Shown: piece by piece, positions 46,890-55,744 of the stretch
How the letters are laid out: each line of letters begins with the position of its first letter
Position numbering within the stretch: the stretch's first letter is position 1
Assembly: GCF_029814175.1 (NCBI RefSeq)
Contig: NZ_CP122312.1
Span: forward strand, 682,001 to 746,000
Reading direction: 5' to 3'
Length of the DNA stretch: 64,000 bases
DNA from: Halospeciosus flavus
GTDB lineage: Archaea > Halobacteriota > Halobacteria > Halobacteriales > Halobacteriaceae
Program-made: the position numbers and the translations under genes
Notes under the pieces: generated by a model
The model's database searches: none
Told to the model about the DNA's origin: nothing
What the model saw: only the letters and a program-made list of their open reading frames with translations

Positions 46890-47474
46890 CTACCCGAGTT
46901 TCGTCGTCACGACGAACGCGGCCGAGAACAGCGACGTGACGACGAGTTGCAGGCCGGAGGCGACGAGTACGCGGGCGGTGTCTTCGAGCGCACCCTCGAC
47001 GCCCGAACTCACGGCGCCGCCGACGTCGGTGTCGGCGACGTCGCCTACGGCACCGTCGACCGCCGGTTCCGTCCCCACACCGGCGACGTAGCTCTCGGTC
47101 CCCGCCCGGACGTTCGACTCGTACTTCTCGCAGGCGACGGCGACGACGACGCCGGCGACGAGTCCCGGCACGCCGAGGAGGACGTAGAGGACGAGTCCGA
47201 CCGCCGCGCCGAGGGCGACCGTCCGCGAGGCGACGTCCGACTTCGCGGGGACGTGGCGGGCGGCGTACTGCTCGGTCTTCACGAGGACGGCGCCGAGCAC
47301 CGCGAGCAGGAGTAACGAACCGGGTTCGGGCATCATGAAGTCGTGTGTCCACCAGTAGACGAAGAGTCCGCCGAGTGCGAACGGACTCGACGGAACCGTC
47401 GGGTGGACGCTGACGACGACCGCCGTGAGGACCAACAGGAGTGCGACGGCGCTCGCCGGGTCGAGCATCTCCAT
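46890..47474 (-). CDS. multi-helix membrane protein, DUF456-related
   Basis: The 194-residue protein has about four hydrophobic segments (ALLLVLTAVVVSV, SLLLLAVLGAVL, VALGAAVGLVLYVLLGV, LVASGLQLVVTSLFSAAFV) and a Gly/Ala-rich acidic loop. It resembles its upstream neighbour in helix layout and may be a distant DUF456-like paralogue. The role is unknown. Confidence 0.7.
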   Translation of the reverse strand: MEMLDPASAVALLLVLTAVVVSVHPTVPSSPFALGGLFVYWWTHDFMMPEPGSLLLLAVLGAVLVKTEQYAARHVPAKSDVASRTVALGAAVGLVLYVLLGVPGLVAGVVVAVACEKYESNVRAGTESYVAGVGTEPAVDGAVGDVADTDVGGAVSSGVEGALEDTARVLVASGLQLVVTSLFSAAFVVTTKLG

Positions 47475-47540
47475 GTCTCTCGTCGCTACGACACGTCGAC
47501 CCTTAGTAGCCCGCGCTCACCCCACTCACTCCACTCCCGC

Positions 47541-48023
47541 TCAGAGGAAGACGACGAGGAGCATCGCGACCAGCACGCTCCCGAGGAGGAGTATCTGGAC
47601 GACGGCGGAGGCGAGGACGGCGACCGTCGCGTACCCGGCGGCGCGCGCACTCTTCCCGGCGTCCTCGTGGCGGTAGTACTCCAGACCGAACACGGTCCCG
47701 GCGAGGCCGAGGACCAGCCCCACGGGACCGGCGACGAACAGCAAGAGCATGCCGACGAGCGCGGCGATGGCGACCGTCCGTCGACTCGCGCCGCCGGCGC
47801 CCGCGCCGATGGCACCGCCGAAGAAGTCGACCAGCAGGGTTCCCAGGCAGACGGCGACGAGCGTCGCGAGGAGGAGTAGTCCGGGCGCGGTGTAGCCGGT
47901 CGACCACCAGTAGAGGACGACGCCCGCGAGCGAGAGGAGCGCACCGGGGACGAGCGGAGTCACCGTCCCGACGACGCCGGCGACGAGGAGCACGACGACC
48001 GCGACGAGGAGGACGTCGACCAT
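47541..48023 (-). CDS. DUF456 family membrane protein
   Basis: The 160-residue protein has four to five membrane helices with the DUF456 opening LLVAGVVGTVTPLVPGALL and the GLEYYRHEDAGKSARAAGY segment near the end. It starts one base after the stop of tmcA, so both are likely cotranscribed on the minus strand. The function is unknown. Confidence 0.8.
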   Translation of the reverse strand: MVDVLLVAVVVLLVAGVVGTVTPLVPGALLSLAGVVLYWWSTGYTAPGLLLLATLVAVCLGTLLVDFFGGAIGAGAGGASRRTVAIAALVGMLLLFVAGPVGLVLGLAGTVFGLEYYRHEDAGKSARAAGYATVAVLASAVVQILLLGSVLVAMLLVVFL

Positions 48024-50315
48024 CTACGACTCCCCCTCCGCGTCCCCGGACGCGAACCGTGCGCGCTCTTCGCGGGCCGTCTCGTCGCCGAAGGCGTCGA
48101 CCAGGGGTGCGAGCGCGTCGCCGAGGTCACGCATCGCCCGACCCGTCGAGTGGTAGTCGAGTTTGTCGGCGACGTCGTCCCACGAGCGGTGCTGGAGGAG
48201 CGACAGGACGAACAGGCGTTCGCGGCGGGCCGAGAGGTCGGGGGCGTCGTCTCGGACGAGCGCGGCGACGGCGAGGCGACGGAACGGTTCGGGGTCGACG
48301 CTGTAGAGACCCGGGCCGTACGCGGCGTCCGCGACGACCCGCCACTGCCACGGGGAGAGGTCGGGGTCCGGTTCGGCGTCACAGGCGGCGAGGGCGGCAC
48401 GGGCCACATCGGGGTCGAGGTCGTCGAGTGCGTCGGCGAGGACGCCGCCCACGCGGTCGGCGAACCACCCGGCGTGGTGGCCGTGGAGACGCCGCCCCTC
48501 GCTCGTGAGCGGATCGAGCATCACGGCCGAGTACTCGCCGCTCGTGTCGTTGCGGGTCGTCGAGAGGTGGACGGTCGAGAAACCGTTTCGAGACCAGAAG
48601 TCGAGGAGGTCGGGCGTCGCGCCGTAGCCGACGCCGAACCAGTCCGCGCCACGTTCACCGACGGTCTCGCGGCAGTCGGCGAGGAGTCGGGAGCCGAGTC
48701 CGCGCGAGCGGGCGGCGTGGTGGGTGGCGATGCGGACGACGCGGAAGCCCACGGGGTCGGCCGCGGACTCGTCGCGGAGTTGGCTCGTGAGCACGTCCGG
48801 AATCATGTTCCCCTTCACGCGTTCGCCCTCGTACATCCCGGCCCGGGTCTCGGCGTCGAGACCGCCCTCGCGGGCGAGCATCGCGACGGAGACGACGTGG
48901 CCCTCGTGGCGGAGCGCGGAGAGCGAGAGGTTCGGCGCGTCGAGGACGCGTGCGAGGTCGTTCGGTTCGGTCCGGTAGTGGGCGTAGACGAGCAGGCCGA
49001 ACGTCTCGCGGAGGAGGTGTTCGTCCGCGCGGAGGGCGTCGGGCGTGAGTCGTGTGAACGTGACCGAGTCGGGGTCGGCCGCGTCGACGAGCGGGTCGAC
49101 CGGCGGGCGGGCGTCGAGCAGGAGCGCGCGGAACGCCCAGACTTCGACTGGGTCGCCCGCCGCGTAGCGGATCGGGTCGTCGAGGGTGACGTCACGCACT
49201 TCGAAGTCACTCTCGGCGAGGTGGTCACGGAAACGGACGTCGAACCCCCTCCCGGCCCCCTCGTAGCCGTGGACCGTCGTGGTGAAGGCGGCCCGCGGTG
49301 CGTCGAGGAACGCGTCGAGCAGGCGGACCGGGAGGGCGGCGGCCTCGTCGACGAGGACGGTGTCGGGGTCGTCCGGCAGGTCGGCTGCCTCGGGCGGGTC
49401 GGCGAAGCGGAGGCGACCACCGGCGTCGGCGCGGAGTTCGCGCGGGTTCTCGCCCGGCGATCCGACGAGCGCGTCGAGTGCGTCGAGCACCTCGCGGGCA
49501 CGGGCGAACACCTCGGCGGCACTGCGGTACTGCGGGGCGGTTACGAGGACGTCCTGGCCCTCGGCGGCGAGGCAGGCGGCGGCGATGCCCGCCGCGCTCG
49601 ACTTCCCCCGTCCGCGGTCCGCCTCGACGACGAGCGCGTGGCCCTGGTCGCGGAGCGCCTCGAAGGCCCGGACGGCGTCCACCTGGTCTGGCGTCCGGCA
49701 GGCGTCGTAGGCCGCGTCCGGGAAGGCGTGTTCGTCGGGCGACTCGGGTTCGGGGCGGGCGAAGCGGGGCGCGGGGTCGGTCAGGCCGTCGTCGACGACC
49801 GCGTACTCGCCGTCTCCACTCGCGTCGCGGTCGACGATCGCGACGCCGCGATGGACGTGGAGCGTCTCGACGAGGCGGTCGCGAAAGCGCCCGGTCACGT
49901 CGTCGACGTCGAACGGCGGGACCGCCATCCCCTCGTCGAAGCGGTCGCGGCGGTCGGGCCACTCGTCGAGTGGCGGAGTGAGGAGGACGAGGAGGCCGCC
50001 GCCGTCGACGGCACCGGCGACCCGGCCGAGGGCGTTCGGACGGCACTCCTCGCGGGCGTCGTAGACGACGGCGTCGCGGGTCCGACCGAGGAGGGCGCCC
50101 GCACCGCGCGGGGTAACTCGCTCGACGGTGAGCGGGGCGGCGTCGGTGTCCTCGTGTGCGACGAGCGTCGTCTCCGCGGGGTCGAGGTCGGTCGCGTCCA
50201 GGACGGTCGCGACGTCGTCGTAGGCGTCGGAGCGGTCGCCGGCGAGGACGAGCAGGCGGCGCTCGTTCACTGACTGGGCCTCCTCGCGGAGCGCGGACGC
50301 GACGTCGCGGAGCAT
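48024..50315 (-). CDS. tmcA: tRNA(Met) cytidine acetyltransferase TmcA
   Basis: The 763-residue protein has the TmcA order: an N-terminal domain, a DExD/H-like ATPase with Walker A EADRGRGKSSA (~230) and DEAAALPVRLLD (~325), a GNAT acetyltransferase (RVVRIATHHAARSRGLGSRL) and a C-terminal tRNA-binding domain. It forms N4-acetylcytidine in RNA, using acetyl-CoA and ATP; haloarchaea and other archaea also modify rRNA this way. Frame and length are normal. Confidence 0.92.
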   Translation of the reverse strand: MLRDVASALREEAQSVNERRLLVLAGDRSDAYDDVATVLDATDLDPAETTLVAHEDTDAAPLTVERVTPRGAGALLGRTRDAVVYDAREECRPNALGRVAGAVDGGGLLVLLTPPLDEWPDRRDRFDEGMAVPPFDVDDVTGRFRDRLVETLHVHRGVAIVDRDASGDGEYAVVDDGLTDPAPRFARPEPESPDEHAFPDAAYDACRTPDQVDAVRAFEALRDQGHALVVEADRGRGKSSAAGIAAACLAAEGQDVLVTAPQYRSAAEVFARAREVLDALDALVGSPGENPRELRADAGGRLRFADPPEAADLPDDPDTVLVDEAAALPVRLLDAFLDAPRAAFTTTVHGYEGAGRGFDVRFRDHLAESDFEVRDVTLDDPIRYAAGDPVEVWAFRALLLDARPPVDPLVDAADPDSVTFTRLTPDALRADEHLLRETFGLLVYAHYRTEPNDLARVLDAPNLSLSALRHEGHVVSVAMLAREGGLDAETRAGMYEGERVKGNMIPDVLTSQLRDESAADPVGFRVVRIATHHAARSRGLGSRLLADCRETVGERGADWFGVGYGATPDLLDFWSRNGFSTVHLSTTRNDTSGEYSAVMLDPLTSEGRRLHGHHAGWFADRVGGVLADALDDLDPDVARAALAACDAEPDPDLSPWQWRVVADAAYGPGLYSVDPEPFRRLAVAALVRDDAPDLSARRERLFVLSLLQHRSWDDVADKLDYHSTGRAMRDLGDALAPLVDAFGDETAREERARFASGDAEGES

Positions 50316-50357
50316 ACGTGAGAAATCGGTCGGCCGGGAGAAGGGCGTTTTCGTTCG

Positions 50358-51108
50358 CTACTCGCGAGCGACGACCGGGGTCGGCCCGGCGTCGGTCGAC
50401 CCGTCTTCGGCTTGGAGTTGGAGGTAGGCGGAGGCGAGCACCGCGTTCCCGAGGATGGCCACGAAGGACGTCCCGACGGCCGTGACGAGGAAGCCGACCG
50501 GACCGAGCAGGACGGCGGGGAGCCCGAAGACGACGCTGACGACGAAGGCGACGACGAAGAAGACGACACCCAGGAGGAAGACGCGGAGGCGACTCCCCTT
50601 CGTCAACTCCCAACTGGACTGGAGGGCCTCGGCGAAGTTCTCGTCCTCGACGGCGACGAACACCGGCCAGTAGAAGAGCGTCGTCAGGAGGAAGATACCC
50701 GGGACGACGAGCAGGAGGAAGCCGACGAAGACGACGATGCCGAAGACGATCGTCCCGGCGACGAAGTTGAGGAGCGCCCAGACGCCGTTCCTGGTGAACA
50801 GGTCGACCGACAGCGATTCGGTCTCCTCACCGACGAAGAGTCGGAGCGCGGCGATGGTGACGACCATGCCGACGACGCCGACGAGGAGCGAGAGGACGGC
50901 GTCGACGGCAAGCGGGACGGGGACGAGTGGCTGTGCGGCCCCGGCGGGGAACGGCGCCTGGTCGGGGAACGCGGCGGTCCGGGGACCAGTCGCCGCGTTG
51001 ACGACGTTCAGGACGTAGGAGATGGCGACGAGGAGGAGCCCGTTTGCGGGCGACTGTCCGGCTGAAGCCACGGGAGAGTGCGTCTTCGATGGAGAGCGTC
51101 ACGGCCAC
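50358..51108 (-). pseudogene. DUF7847-like membrane protein with a probable N-terminal frameshift
   Basis: The main frame starts at a GTG (51069-51071) and gives 237 residues with about six hydrophobic segments (LLVGVVGMVVTIAALRLFV, AGTIVFGIVVFVGFLLLVV, VVFFVVAFVVSVVFGLPAV). The expected start of this family is a short helix like VTLSIEDALSRGFSRTVA, which lies in another frame from the GTG at 51106-51108. One extra c in gtcgcccgcaaa (near 51050) would join them (FSRTVAANGLLL). Either the shorter start is used or the gene is frameshifted. Confidence 0.6.
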
Positions 51109-51202
51109 GATTTCTCCGGGTCGCCACGTATAGCTTTGGTCCCGTTCGAACTCCGTGTTCGGGGTCCCTGCGCGTCACTCGCACGGGAGATGGGTTTGAA
51201 AG

Positions 51203-51326
51203 CTCTTTTAACCGAGGGGTGCCCACACTAGTAGTACAGCCTGCGGGGGTCATGATGCTCCTAGCCACAAAGGAATCCGAATGGCGGGGGAGCGCAAGCC
51301 CGACTGCAGGATATAGGTGAACAACA
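51203..51326 (+). promoter_or_regulatory. promoter and ~90-nt leader of rpl7ae
   Basis: The TATA-like ctcttttaac (51203-51212) implies a start near 51235 and thus a leader of about 90 nt before the ATG at 51327. The leader can fold by CCTGC (51241-51245) with GCAGG and by CTCC with GGAG, with an ATGATG box just inside. L7Ae binds kink-turns and is known to bind its own leader in some archaea, so this may be a feedback element. The motif match to the C/D K-turn is partial. Confidence 0.4.
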
Positions 51327-51689
51327 ATGCCAGTATACGTAGACTACGACGTCCCAGCAGACCTGCAGGAGCGAACCCTCGAAGCCCTCGAGGTCGCTCG
51401 TGACACCGGAACAGTCAAGAAAGGAACCAACGAGACGACCAAAGCCGTCGAGCGTGGCAACGCTTCGCTCGTCGTCGTCGCCGAGGACGTCTCCCCCGAA
51501 GAGATCGTGATGCACCTGCCCGAGATCGCGGACGAGAAGGGCATTCCCTACATCTTCGTCGAGACGCAGGACGAAGTCGGTAACGCCGCCGGCCTCGAGG
51601 TCGGCAGCGCCGCCGCGGCCATCGTCGACGCCGGCGATGCCGAGGGCGAGGTCGAGGACATCGCGACGAAGTTCGAGGACCTCCAGTAA
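51327..51689 (+). CDS. rpl7ae: 50S ribosomal protein L7Ae (K-turn binding)
   Basis: The 120-residue protein has the L7Ae signature: [40 protein letters not shown], and the loop for RNA recognition [18 protein letters not shown] ([19 protein letters not shown]). It serves as a ribosomal protein and as the kink-turn binder of C/D and H/ACA RNPs and RNase P. It opens the rpl7ae-rps28e-rpl24e-ndk operon. Confidence 0.95.
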   Translation: MPVYVDYDVPADLQERTLEALEVARDTGTVKKGTNETTKAVERGNASLVVVAEDVSPEEIVMHLPEIADEKGIPYIFVETQDEVGNAAGLEVGSAAAAIVDAGDAEGEVEDIATKFEDLQ

Positions 51690-51695
51690 CCACCC

Positions 51696-51920
51696 ATGAG
51701 TGCAGAGGAATCCGAAGAGAGCTCCACGTCCGCCGAGGTTATCGAGGTCGTCGGAAAGACCGGGATGCACGGCGAGGCGATGCAGGTGAAGTGCCGCATT
51801 CAAGAGGGCTCGAACCAGGGCCGCATCATCACGCGGAACGTCCTCGGGCCGGTGCGCGTCGGTGACGTGCTCCAGCTCCGCGAGACGGCCCGCGAAGCCG
51901 ACTCCATCGGAGGCCAGTAA
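51696..51920 (+). CDS. rps28e: 30S ribosomal protein S28e
   Basis: The 74-residue protein has the S28e core ([39 protein letters not shown]) with a short Ser/Glu-rich N-terminal extension. It is separated from rpl7ae by 6 bp and from rpl24e by 2 bp. Confidence 0.95.
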   Translation: MSAEESEESSTSAEVIEVVGKTGMHGEAMQVKCRIQEGSNQGRIITRNVLGPVRVGDVLQLRETAREADSIGGQ

Positions 51921-51922
51921 CA

Positions 51923-52117
51923 ATGCCACAGACTCGCGAATGCGACTACTGCGGCGACGACATCGAGCCCGGTACGGGCACGATGTTCGTCTACAACGAC
52001 GGCAGCACCGTCCACTTCTGCTCGTCGAAGTGTGAGAAGAACGCCGACCTCGGCCGCGAGCCACGCGACCTCGAGTGGACCGAGGAAGGCCAGGCCGAAG
52101 GCGGCGAGGGCGAATAG
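51923..52117 (+). CDS. rpl24e: 50S ribosomal protein L24e
   Basis: The 64-residue protein has the zinc ribbon CDYC...CSSKC and the conserved line [19 protein letters not shown] short acidic tail ends the protein. It lies directly before ndk; the stop TAG is followed at once by the ndk ATG. Confidence 0.95.
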   Translation: MPQTRECDYCGDDIEPGTGTMFVYNDGSTVHFCSSKCEKNADLGREPRDLEWTEEGQAEGGEGE

Positions 52118-52582
52118 ATGAGCGACGCCGAGCGCACCTTCGTCATGGTCAAGCCCGACGGCGTCCAGCGCGGTCTCATCGGCGACATCGTCGGCCGCCT
52201 GGAGGACAAGGGCCTGAAGATGGTCGGTGCGAAGTTCATGCAGATCGACGAGGACCTCGCGCACGAGCACTACGGCGAGCACGAGGACAAGCCCTTCTTC
52301 GAGGGTCTCGTCGAGTTCATCACCTCCGGACCCGTCTTCGCGATGGTCTGGGAAGGTGACGACGTCACGCGACAGGTCCGTCAGATGATGGGCGCGACCG
52401 ACGCGCAGGAGGCCGCCCCCGGCACCATCCGCGGTGACTACGGGAACGACCTCGGTCACAACATCATCCACGGCTCGGATCACGAGGACCCCGGCGCCAA
52501 CGAGCGCGAGATCGCGCTCTTCTTCGACGAGGACGAACTCGTCGACTGGGAGAAAGACCTCTCCCAGTGGGTCTACGAGTAG
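52118..52582 (+). CDS. ndk: nucleoside-diphosphate kinase
   Basis: The 154-residue protein has the NDK motifs: [28 protein letters not shown], and the active-site His in NIIHGSD. It transfers phosphate among NTPs and NDPs. It ends the L7Ae operon. Its length is normal. Confidence 0.96.
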   Translation: MSDAERTFVMVKPDGVQRGLIGDIVGRLEDKGLKMVGAKFMQIDEDLAHEHYGEHEDKPFFEGLVEFITSGPVFAMVWEGDDVTRQVRQMMGATDAQEAAPGTIRGDYGNDLGHNIIHGSDHEDPGANEREIALFFDEDELVDWEKDLSQWVYE

Positions 52583-52637
52583 CGCTTCTCTCTCTTTCGC
52601 GTTTTTCACTCGCCGCGTAGCGGCCGCTTCGGCCACG

Positions 52638-52838
52638 TCACGACGGCGCCCAACCCGACTCGACGACGACGCCAGCGAGGACGAACAACGTCGTCGTGAA
52701 CACGCCGAAGAAGCCGTAGATACCGGCTCGCGAGCGCGAACGGACGACGACGGTGAGTGTCAGCGCGTTCACAGCCACCACGAAGAGTGTCGCGGCGGCG
52801 ACTGCGTCCGGGATCGCGACTCCGGCGGGTACGAGCAT
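52638..52838 (-). CDS. small two-helix membrane protein
   Basis: The 66-residue protein has two hydrophobic segments (VAIPDAVAAATLFVVAVNAL and IYGFFGVFTTTLFVLAG) with a basic loop VVRSRSRAG between. It starts at 52838, directly beside a long palindrome that also forms its promoter, so it is probably leaderless and regulated. The function is unknown. Confidence 0.65.
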   Translation of the reverse strand: MLVPAGVAIPDAVAAATLFVVAVNALTLTVVVRSRSRAGIYGFFGVFTTTLFVLAGVVVESGWAPS

Positions 52839-52872
52839 ATATTTTCCAAGTACTCCTACTGGGAAAAATATA
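52837..52872. promoter_or_regulatory. long palindrome overlapping the promoter of the small membrane protein
   Basis: The arms tatattttccaagta (52838-52852) and tactgggaaaaatata (52857-52872) are nearly complementary, with the loop ctcc. On the minus strand the right arm supplies the TATA element (tatatttttccc) about 30 bp before the start codon at 52838, and the left arm ends at the ATG. A dyad over the whole core promoter suits repressor binding. Confidence 0.6.
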
Positions 52873-53012
52873 CGCCACGACGATGGAGTGTCGAGACTCC
52901 ACGGTCGCCACTGGGACGACTCCGAGGAGTGGTGCAGTGGCTCGCAGGGTCGGCGTGTAGGCGAAAAAGTGAGAAGAGACCGGTCGGCAGTCGCCGTACC
53001 GCGCTTTCCGCT

Positions 53013-54083
53013 TCAGTCGTCGGCGCTGACGGCGCCGTGCTCGGGGACGTCGATCTCGCCGGCGTCGAGTTCGGCCTCGACCTCGCGGGCGGCCGTGACC
53101 ATGTTCTCCATCTTACCGTAGGCGACCTCGCGGGGCAGGAGTTTCACGCCACAGTCGGGGCTGACGGTGAGTTGCTCGGGCGGGACGACCTCCAGGCCCT
53201 TCTGGATGTTCTCCTTGATCTGTTCGACGGACTCGACCTCGGCGACGTGGGCGTCGACGACGCCGAGTGCGAGATCCGCGTCGAAGGCGGGGTCTTTGAA
53301 CACGTCGAGTTGCTCGTAGTCGCCGTTGGCGAGTTCGAGGTCGAACTCGTCGACGGGGAACTCCAGGATCTCGGGGTAGATACGGGAGTAGTCGCCGTAG
53401 CAGACGTGCAGGCCGATGCGGACGTCGTCCGGGATACCGGCGACGATGCGTTCGAGACACTCGCCGACGATGGCGTGGTCGTCCGGCGTCGTCGCGAGCG
53501 CCGGTTCGTCGATCTGGATGTAGCGGGCGCCGGCGTCGACGAGTTTCTCGATCTCCTCATTGACGAGGTCCGCGAGGTCGTAGGCGAGTTCGGCCTCGTT
53601 CTCGTAGGCCTCGTTGAAGCTCCAGGAGGCGAGCGTGTAGGGACCGGTGATGGGCACCTTCACGGGTCGCTCGGCGACGTCCGCGGTGTAGACGTACTCG
53701 TCGACGAGCCACGACTCGTCGTACTCGACCTCCGCGGCGACCGAGGGCTTGTCGAAGTAGTTGTGCCCCCACACCTTGACAGGGCCGTTGAACTCGTAGC
53801 CCTCGATTCGGTCGGCGAAGAACTCGACCATCTCGTTGCGCCGCATCTCTCCGTCGACGACGACGTCGAGACCCGCGCGTTCGTGCTCCTCGGTGATGAG
53901 GCGGGCGGCGTCGTCTTTCGCTTCCTCCCAGTCGTTGCCGTCGAACTCCGCGTCCTCGTCTTCGTAGAGGTCGCGGGCGCGGTTCAGCCACGTCGGCTTC
54001 GGGTAGGAGCCGACGACGGTGGTCAGGAGGAAGTGCTCGTTGTCGTGTTCGGGGGGTCGGAACTGTTCGCGGTTGTCGCTCAT
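53013..54083 (-). CDS. metE: cobalamin-independent methionine synthase, catalytic half
   Basis: The 356-residue protein starts TTVVGSYPKPTWLNRARDLY and carries the zinc site seen in MetE C-terminal domains: His and Cys in GLHVCYGDY, and Cys in SPDCGVKLLPREV, with EPALATT in between. It would transfer a methyl group to homocysteine. The paired gene just upstream covers the other half; the two overlap by four bases (atga). Haloarchaea often have MetE split in this way. Confidence 0.85.
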   Translation of the reverse strand: MSDNREQFRPPEHDNEHFLLTTVVGSYPKPTWLNRARDLYEDEDAEFDGNDWEEAKDDAARLITEEHERAGLDVVVDGEMRRNEMVEFFADRIEGYEFNGPVKVWGHNYFDKPSVAAEVEYDESWLVDEYVYTADVAERPVKVPITGPYTLASWSFNEAYENEAELAYDLADLVNEEIEKLVDAGARYIQIDEPALATTPDDHAIVGECLERIVAGIPDDVRIGLHVCYGDYSRIYPEILEFPVDEFDLELANGDYEQLDVFKDPAFDADLALGVVDAHVAEVESVEQIKENIQKGLEVVPPEQLTVSPDCGVKLLPREVAYGKMENMVTAAREVEAELDAGEIDVPEHGAVSADD

Positions 54084-55069
54084 GCTTTCACCTCCTCGAG
54101 GTCGGCGGCCGCACCGAGGACCTCGAGTTTCTCGTGGAACTTGTTGACGGGCAGGTAGAACAACTCGGTGTTCGAACTGGCGTAGACGGTCTCCGGGTCG
54201 CCGTGCGTGTTGTCGACGAACCAGTCGACGCGCTCGCGGACCGTCTCGGGGTCCTCGACGAGCGTGTTCTGACCGTCGACGAGACCAAGCGAGACGGAGT
54301 CGGTCGTGCCGTACTCCTGCGCGTTGTAGAGGTTCTGTTCGTGCTCGGTGACGAGGTCGAAGCCGACCGCGTCGATATCGGCGTCGAGGACGTGGGCGTA
54401 CACCTTCTCCTCGAGTGCGCCCCAGTAGGGCTGGACGACGACCTCGGTGTCGACGGCCGAGGCGACGGCGTCGATGGCCTCGCTGGCGCGCTCGTCGGCG
54501 CCGTCGCCGGGTGCGTTCGTCGCGAGCGACGGTTCGAGGAGGAACAGCGTCTCTACGTCGGGGAAGGCCTCGGCCTCGCCCGCGAGGAAGTCCGCGATGG
54601 CCGCGAGGAAGTCGGCTTCGTCGCCGTAGTACTCGTCGGTCGCGAGGTCGGCCAGCGTGTACGGACCGGGGAGGACGGCCTGCAGGTCGTCGGTGAGTTC
54701 GGCGGCCGCCTCGAGTTCCGCCGCGACGTCGCCGCTGAAGTCGAGGTCGCCCTCGACGACCGGCTCGCGGTAGAAGTTGTTGTTGTCGAAGTAGCGGACG
54801 ATGCCCTCGGTGCTGACGCTATCGTGGACGGCCAGCGGGTGGGCGAGCATGTCGTCCCAGCGGGCCTGACCCTCGACGACGCGGTCGAGACCGGCGTCCC
54901 GCTGTGCCGCCACGAGGTCCTCGCGGGCCTCGCGGTAGACGGCCTGGATCTCTTCTGATTCGTCACCGCTGATGAGGTCGCCCTTCTGGTGGCCTTTCAA
55001 GTTGGCCAACTCCTCTCGGGCGAAATCCGGCAGCGGATAGAGCCCCGGTGTAGTCGCGACGATGTCCAT
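54080..55069 (-). CDS. methionine synthase-related protein, second half
   Basis: The 329-residue protein starts MDIVATTPGLYPLPDFAREE and has EPSLATNAPGDG and PGPYTLADLA, the MetE/UROD-type barrel, but its putative zinc ligands are not conserved (no HVCYGD). It is likely the non-catalytic or substrate-binding partner of the neighbouring gene. The four-base overlap shows translational coupling. Confidence 0.8.
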   Translation of the reverse strand: MDIVATTPGLYPLPDFAREELANLKGHQKGDLISGDESEEIQAVYREAREDLVAAQRDAGLDRVVEGQARWDDMLAHPLAVHDSVSTEGIVRYFDNNNFYREPVVEGDLDFSGDVAAELEAAAELTDDLQAVLPGPYTLADLATDEYYGDEADFLAAIADFLAGEAEAFPDVETLFLLEPSLATNAPGDGADERASEAIDAVASAVDTEVVVQPYWGALEEKVYAHVLDADIDAVGFDLVTEHEQNLYNAQEYGTTDSVSLGLVDGQNTLVEDPETVRERVDWFVDNTHGDPETVYASSNTELFYLPVNKFHEKLEVLGAAADLEEVKA

Positions 55070-55141
55070 GTAGACAGAGGTAGGAAATGCGGGTGTTTAA
55101 TATTTTCTCTACCGGATTATACTCGACAGTAATTGCAGCGA

Positions 55142-55744
55142 CTAGCGCACGAGCTTCAAGATCGTGAGCGTCTCGAAGGGGAACGATTCGTCGGCGAGCG
55201 CGGCGGCGCTGAAGCCGTTGTCGGCGGCGCGCTCGACCACTTCGTCGACGCCGGTGAGTGTGCTCACGAGCAGGAGGACGAACCCATCGGGGGCGAGTAC
55301 GCGGCCGACGGCGTCGAGGAAGGGGTCGATGACCTCTCGGCCCGTCTCGCCACCGGTGAGCGCGACCTCCATCCAGTCTTCGCGGGCCGCGGCGGCGTCC
55401 TCCGGGAGGTACGGTGGGTTGAACAGGACGACGTCGAAGGCGTCGTCGCGGAAGGGAGTGACGAGGTCTGCGCGGACCGCCTCGATGCCGCGTTCGCGGG
55501 CCTGCCGGCACGCGTGGGGGTTGAGGTCGCTCGCGACGACGCGGGCGCCGGACTCCTCGGCGACGCGCTGGGCGACGAAGCCCGAACCGGTCCCGACTTC
55601 GAGGACGCAGTGGTCGGAGCCGACCTCCGCGACCGCCTGCTCGGCGAGGAGCTGTGAGTCTTCGGCCGGTTGGTACACCTCGGTCTCGACGCCGCGGCGG
55701 GCGGCGAGGTCGTCGGACGTGTCTGGTGTCGTGTCGTCAGTCAT
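55142..55744 (-). CDS. HemK/MTQ2-like protein methyltransferase
   Basis: The 200-residue SAM enzyme starts MTDDTTPDTSDDLAARRG. It has VYQPAEDSQLLAEQ, the SAM loop LEVGTGSGFVAQRV (~45-58) and the NPPYLPEDA catalytic motif (~110) of glutamine methylases. In archaea and eukaryotes this family modifies the release factor aRF1. Its start is 8 bp inside the end of the MscS gene. Confidence 0.85.
   Translation of the reverse strand: MTDDTTPDTSDDLAARRGVETEVYQPAEDSQLLAEQAVAEVGSDHCVLEVGTGSGFVAQRVAEESGARVVASDLNPHACRQARERGIEAVRADLVTPFRDDAFDVVLFNPPYLPEDAAAAREDWMEVALTGGETGREVIDPFLDAVGRVLAPDGFVLLLVSTLTGVDEVVERAADNGFSAAALADESFPFETLTILKLVR

Noticed and set aside
48150..50273. Long open frame opposite tmcA
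   Set aside because: It is the antisense of a well-recognised gene, and its translation has no domain and a biased composition.
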